This document shows, one piece after another, positions 61,270-64,000 of a stretch of 64,000 bases of DNA. A model generated the notes under the pieces. That model had not been told where the DNA came from. It did not search any database and saw only the letters and a program-made list of their open reading frames with translations. Position 1 is the first letter of the stretch. Each line of letters starts with the position of its first letter. Both the position numbers and the translations under genes were made by a program. Source of the stretch: Tanypteryx hageni (taxonomy: Eukaryota; Arthropoda; Insecta; Odonata; Petaluridae); assembly GCA_028673005.1 (NCBI GenBank), contig CM054118.1:59279338-59343337 (forward strand), read 5' to 3'.

Positions 61270-61870
61270 GGAAGATAAAAATAGCGTAAGGTAAAACAAA
61301 GATGATCAAAAGAATTTCGAGGAGAAGAAGGCGCTAAAGAAAACAGAAGAGTGGAGAATAGTGATAGGAGGAAGCGTAAGAATCTAGGAGGGATGGTTTG
61401 GACGGCGAGGACGTTTATTGGGAGAGGAGGCGACGGAGGCTGAAGAATGCGCCCTTCACATAATGGCCCGGGTGGTAGAGAAAGACTCGAGGGAAGTATT
61501 GGAGCGATGGCCAGGTGAGAAATAAGATCACGTGTTTTTGAAGGGAGCGGGGGACGAGAATGGGAGACGGAATGGAGCATAACGCGATTCCGGATAAGGG
61601 GATAGGCGAGGGATATGGAAGAAGATCCACGGAGTGGCGAGAAAGTGCATAAAGTTGAGAGTGGAGGCGGATGAGAGTGGAGGAGAGTGCGGAGGAGGTA
61701 GGATGGATGAGAGGTAAAAATAAGGAGAATGAAAATGGATAACCGAAGAAAAGCGGAGGAGGGTGGATGGGATAGAAGAGAATATAGTGATAGATGAGTA
61801 AATCGATAGAGGTAACGCAAGAGGCTAGAATTTTTGGAGATACGTATGCATAAGAGAGAGAGAGAGATAA
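61270..61870 (+). repeat. Purine-rich tract
   Basis: Plus strand rich in G and A with AGAGAGAG at 61,854-61,866. Minus-strand frames of 223 and 164 codons (Ser/Leu/Pro-rich) overlap each other in different phases and are considered artefacts. Confidence 0.65.
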
Positions 61871-62404
61871 GTAAATATGTGGAGAGAACAAGTAATGGTT
61901 ATGAAACACATTTTTTAAGAATAACTTTTATATTGTTTAACGAGATGGGGAAGAATCGCAAAGCAAATAACGTAAGGCGCTTTTTTCACCGTCTGCTATC
62001 TTTCCATCGGAGTAAGGAATTGGTGATGCGACGTACTCGTATTGTTGGTTACCTACATTTGTAGCAGCACGTACGTTTTAGAGCTATTTTTCCAATTACT
62101 CCATAGCAGCTTATTCTAGATCCACCAAATTTATGCCATATGTAGCCCTAACGTATCCTGGAATTTTGGTGTTTGCAACGTTCGTCAGTAATGAGTTTGT
62201 TTGTGCACGGATAGGCGGATGGATGGGCCTATTGCATAAGCGATTTTTTTAGAATATGTGCAAAAATATGCTTCTCTGTCTGTAAAATAGTAAACATGTT
62301 GAGTTGGCACCTCAACTCGATCATATTTTAAAATCCTGTAGAAAAAATCTCGCAAGCAAAACTTTTGCTTTGCTAAAATAAATATCTTTATATCTTTGCA
62401 CGTT

Positions 62405-62480
62405 GTTAGGAGGCGAGTTGGCGTAGGGTGTAAGGCCGCTGGTTAAAAAAAAACAAAGACTCCTCGGATTGGAACCCAGA
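62405..62480 (+). repeat. Weak tRNA-like (SINE) fragment
   Basis: GAGTTGGCGTAGGGTGTAAG resembles an A-box region and CGGATTGGAACCC a B box with an inserted base, at tRNA-like spacing. An A run lies where the anticodon arm should be. Probably a degenerate SINE head. Confidence 0.3.
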
Positions 62481-62589
62481 TATTGTAAAAGTTTTTTCTG
62501 AGAATATTATCGCCGCATTTGTAATGCTAAGTCACAGGAAGGATGAAAACGGTCATATGTGCATATATAGAAATATAATTGGCAAGTTA

Positions 62590-63060
62590 ATGTAGAAGCT
62601 AGTAAAAAGACTATAAGAAAGTAGAGGGTGAAAGCGGGGGAGAGATAGTGTTAGGGAGATTGAGGTAGGGAGAGAAAGAGAGAGCGGTCAACAAGGAAGG
62701 GAGAATGAGGGAGATGACTTAGAATTATGTGGAGAGGAAAGAAGACTGCAGGAGACACTTGGGATAACAGATCGAAAAAGAATACGAAAAAGATCGTGGA
62801 TAAAATAGCACGCAACGATAAAGAGCGCGGATAAGGTAAATTTTAAAATATTTGTGACATAAATAGAGGTAAACAAAGGGCAGCCGAAAACCAGTTGCGA
62901 AGAGAGGCGATAGGCAGAGAGGATGACAAAAAAAACAATAAAAGTGAAGAAAGAAAACTCGAGCGAGGAAATGGAAGGAGTGACTTAAAACAGAGGGATA
63001 TGGGGAGAGGGAGATGGAGTTTTTTTTTAGGGAAGCATGGCGAAAACAGACCGGAAGAGG
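62590..63060 (+). repeat. Purine-rich tract
   Basis: G/A-rich plus strand, including AGAGAAAGAGAGAG near 62,671. The 255-codon minus-strand frame at 63,610-62,843 crosses this and the next CT block and is not credible as a gene. Confidence 0.65.
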
Positions 63061-63239
63061 AGGAATTATGATCGAAAGAATATTTCTGGAGACTCCTAAA
63101 CCATGCCGTTGGGTGGCTGGATGGCGTGGCGTGAGGAAAGTGGTGTGGGAGTTGAAATTGCGATGCAGATGAGGAAGCGAGGTGTGGGGGGTTTAGCGTA
63201 AAAGGGGAGTGGATATGAAAATCGGAGTGTGTTATGGTC

Positions 63240-63550
63240 TCCTCCTCCGCGAGGCTTTCCGACTCTCTCTCTCTCTCGCCCTCTCTTCGTGTAGGGTGTG
63301 GGAAGCGGAGGAGTTTTTGGGGAAGAAGAGGAGGAGGCGGTGGAACTAGCTCGCGATTTACGAGGAGAGATCGGGCGGTAAACAGAGTAAGAAATAAGCG
63401 TAGTAGGCAAGGAAGGAAAGGCTGAGATGTTGGCTTGGTCGCGGAGGAACGAGATTTAAAGTTTCTCCACCAGCTATAATGGTTTCCTCTACCTCGCTCT
63501 CTCTCTCTCTCTCTTAACTCTTTCTCCCCTCTCAAACTTCCCAAGTCATA
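63240..63550. repeat. Short CT microsatellites
   Basis: CTCTCTCTCTCTC at about 63,263-63,276 and CTCTCTCTCTCTCTCTC at about 63,497-63,514, separated by G/A-rich sequence. Confidence 0.8.
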
Positions 63551-64000
63551 GTTTTTTTTTTGGGGTGGGGCTGGGGGAAACGTTTTGAGCCCATAAGGAT
63601 GTAGAGTCACATACTCTCCCTTCCCATGGCAAAGTACATATATCAGGCGCTCTATGCAATATCTCGGGGCGGTTGCGGGAATTTCCAGGGATCCCCGTCG
63701 TAAGAGGTCACATACAAATTCGGCCGTTGAGTGCCGCTGCAGAAACGTGTTTGTGGGGATTTCTCGAACTTCTCGTTCCGATACCGGTGCTAAATAGCAG
63801 TACGGAACTCCTTAGAGCAATAAATCATGGGGGTTCTAAGCGTTTCCGTTTATAATGAACATTTCGTTAGCGATTTTATCTTTTGTGAATGAAAATAGTT
63901 TTGCTCGTGGGCAACCGAGTGTATATCTGTGGTGGGAATTTCGTCCCACTTCTATTCATATCAAGACTTAAGAAAGGGATATCAAGTAAATTGAATATAA
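63551..64000. other. Intergenic sequence to the window end, nothing recognised
   Basis: Mixed composition; the 60-codon frame at 63,673-63,855 has no recognisable motif. Confidence 0.5.

Noticed and set aside
62843..63610. 255-codon minus-strand frame
   Set aside because: Ser/Pro/Leu-rich product of adjacent GA/CT tracts, overlapped by other open frames.
1..64000. CRISPR arrays, bacterial operons, functional tRNA or rRNA genes
   Set aside because: No regularly spaced repeats with unique spacers, no ribosome-binding-site-led gene strings, and no tRNA with both boxes and a pairing acceptor stem. The sequence is eukaryotic in character.

Overview
This window looks like repeat-rich, gene-poor intergenic or intronic DNA from a large animal genome, most likely an arthropod and probably an insect. 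The basis is the mix of elements: a Penelope-like retroelement, a CR1/L2-type non-LTR 3' end with an ATGTAG tail, TTAA-flanked piggyBac-like MITEs, hAT-like MITEs with 8-bp target duplications, pogo/Tigger-like MITEs, a Helitron-type 3' end and a tRNA-derived SINE, all in AT-rich sequence. Species cannot be named from the sequence alone. No intact host protein-coding gene was recognised. Nearly all long open frames come from low-complexity CT/GA tracts, where every frame stays open, or from decayed mobile elements.

Layout, 1-22 kb. A CT-rich tract (1-1345) precedes a broken Penelope-like element on the minus strand (about 2.16-3.93 kb). That element has RT and GIY-YIG relics, a degenerate hammerhead-like motif in its 3' flank and an 84-bp hairpin insertion. 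A 325-bp hAT-like MITE follows (3993-4317). TTAA-type MITEs lie at 7786-8366 and about 10.53-11.10 kb, and a Helitron-like 3' end is at 13,050. A hAT element with a perfect 8-bp duplication (14,158-14,917) has a pogo-like element nested inside it. Purine tracts at 15.6-16.3 kb, a short CpG-rich patch with an exon-like start at 18.5 kb, purine/pyrimidine tracts at 19.95-20.5 kb and a further MITE at 21.0-21.3 kb follow.

Layout, 22-44 kb. A non-LTR retrotransposon C-terminus (22.09-22.41 kb) abuts a nest of hAT-like termini (22,414-23,226). A dispersed repeat lies at 24.48-25.0 kb, with a second copy at 49.9-50.35 kb. A TTAA element with near-perfect 17-bp ends is at 26,806-27,369. A 14-bp CT minisatellite is at 28.64-28.98 kb, and a pogo-like MITE and a SINE fragment lie at 31.86-32.29 kb. 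The largest element is a decayed DNA transposon (about 35.8-39.35 kb): about 300-bp inverted ends flank a broken transposase-like gene. A 42-bp perfect palindrome and a fourth TTAA element follow at 42.97-44.16 kb.

Layout, 44-64 kb. This part is mostly AT-rich DNA, CT/GA tracts and microsatellites. It holds a 68-bp imperfect palindrome (50,756-50,823), an interleaved inverted repeat with order A-B-A'-B' (55,197-55,507), a composite cruciform (59,424-59,494), a small hAT-like MITE (60,745-60,906) and a weak tRNA-like SINE fragment (about 62.4 kb).

The pieces do not form a pathway. They record successive waves of transposition and decay. The most unusual items are the long-TIR transposon with an unassigned transposase, the interleaved inverted repeat, the degenerate hammerhead of the Penelope-like element, and the hairpin insertion with its duplicated target.
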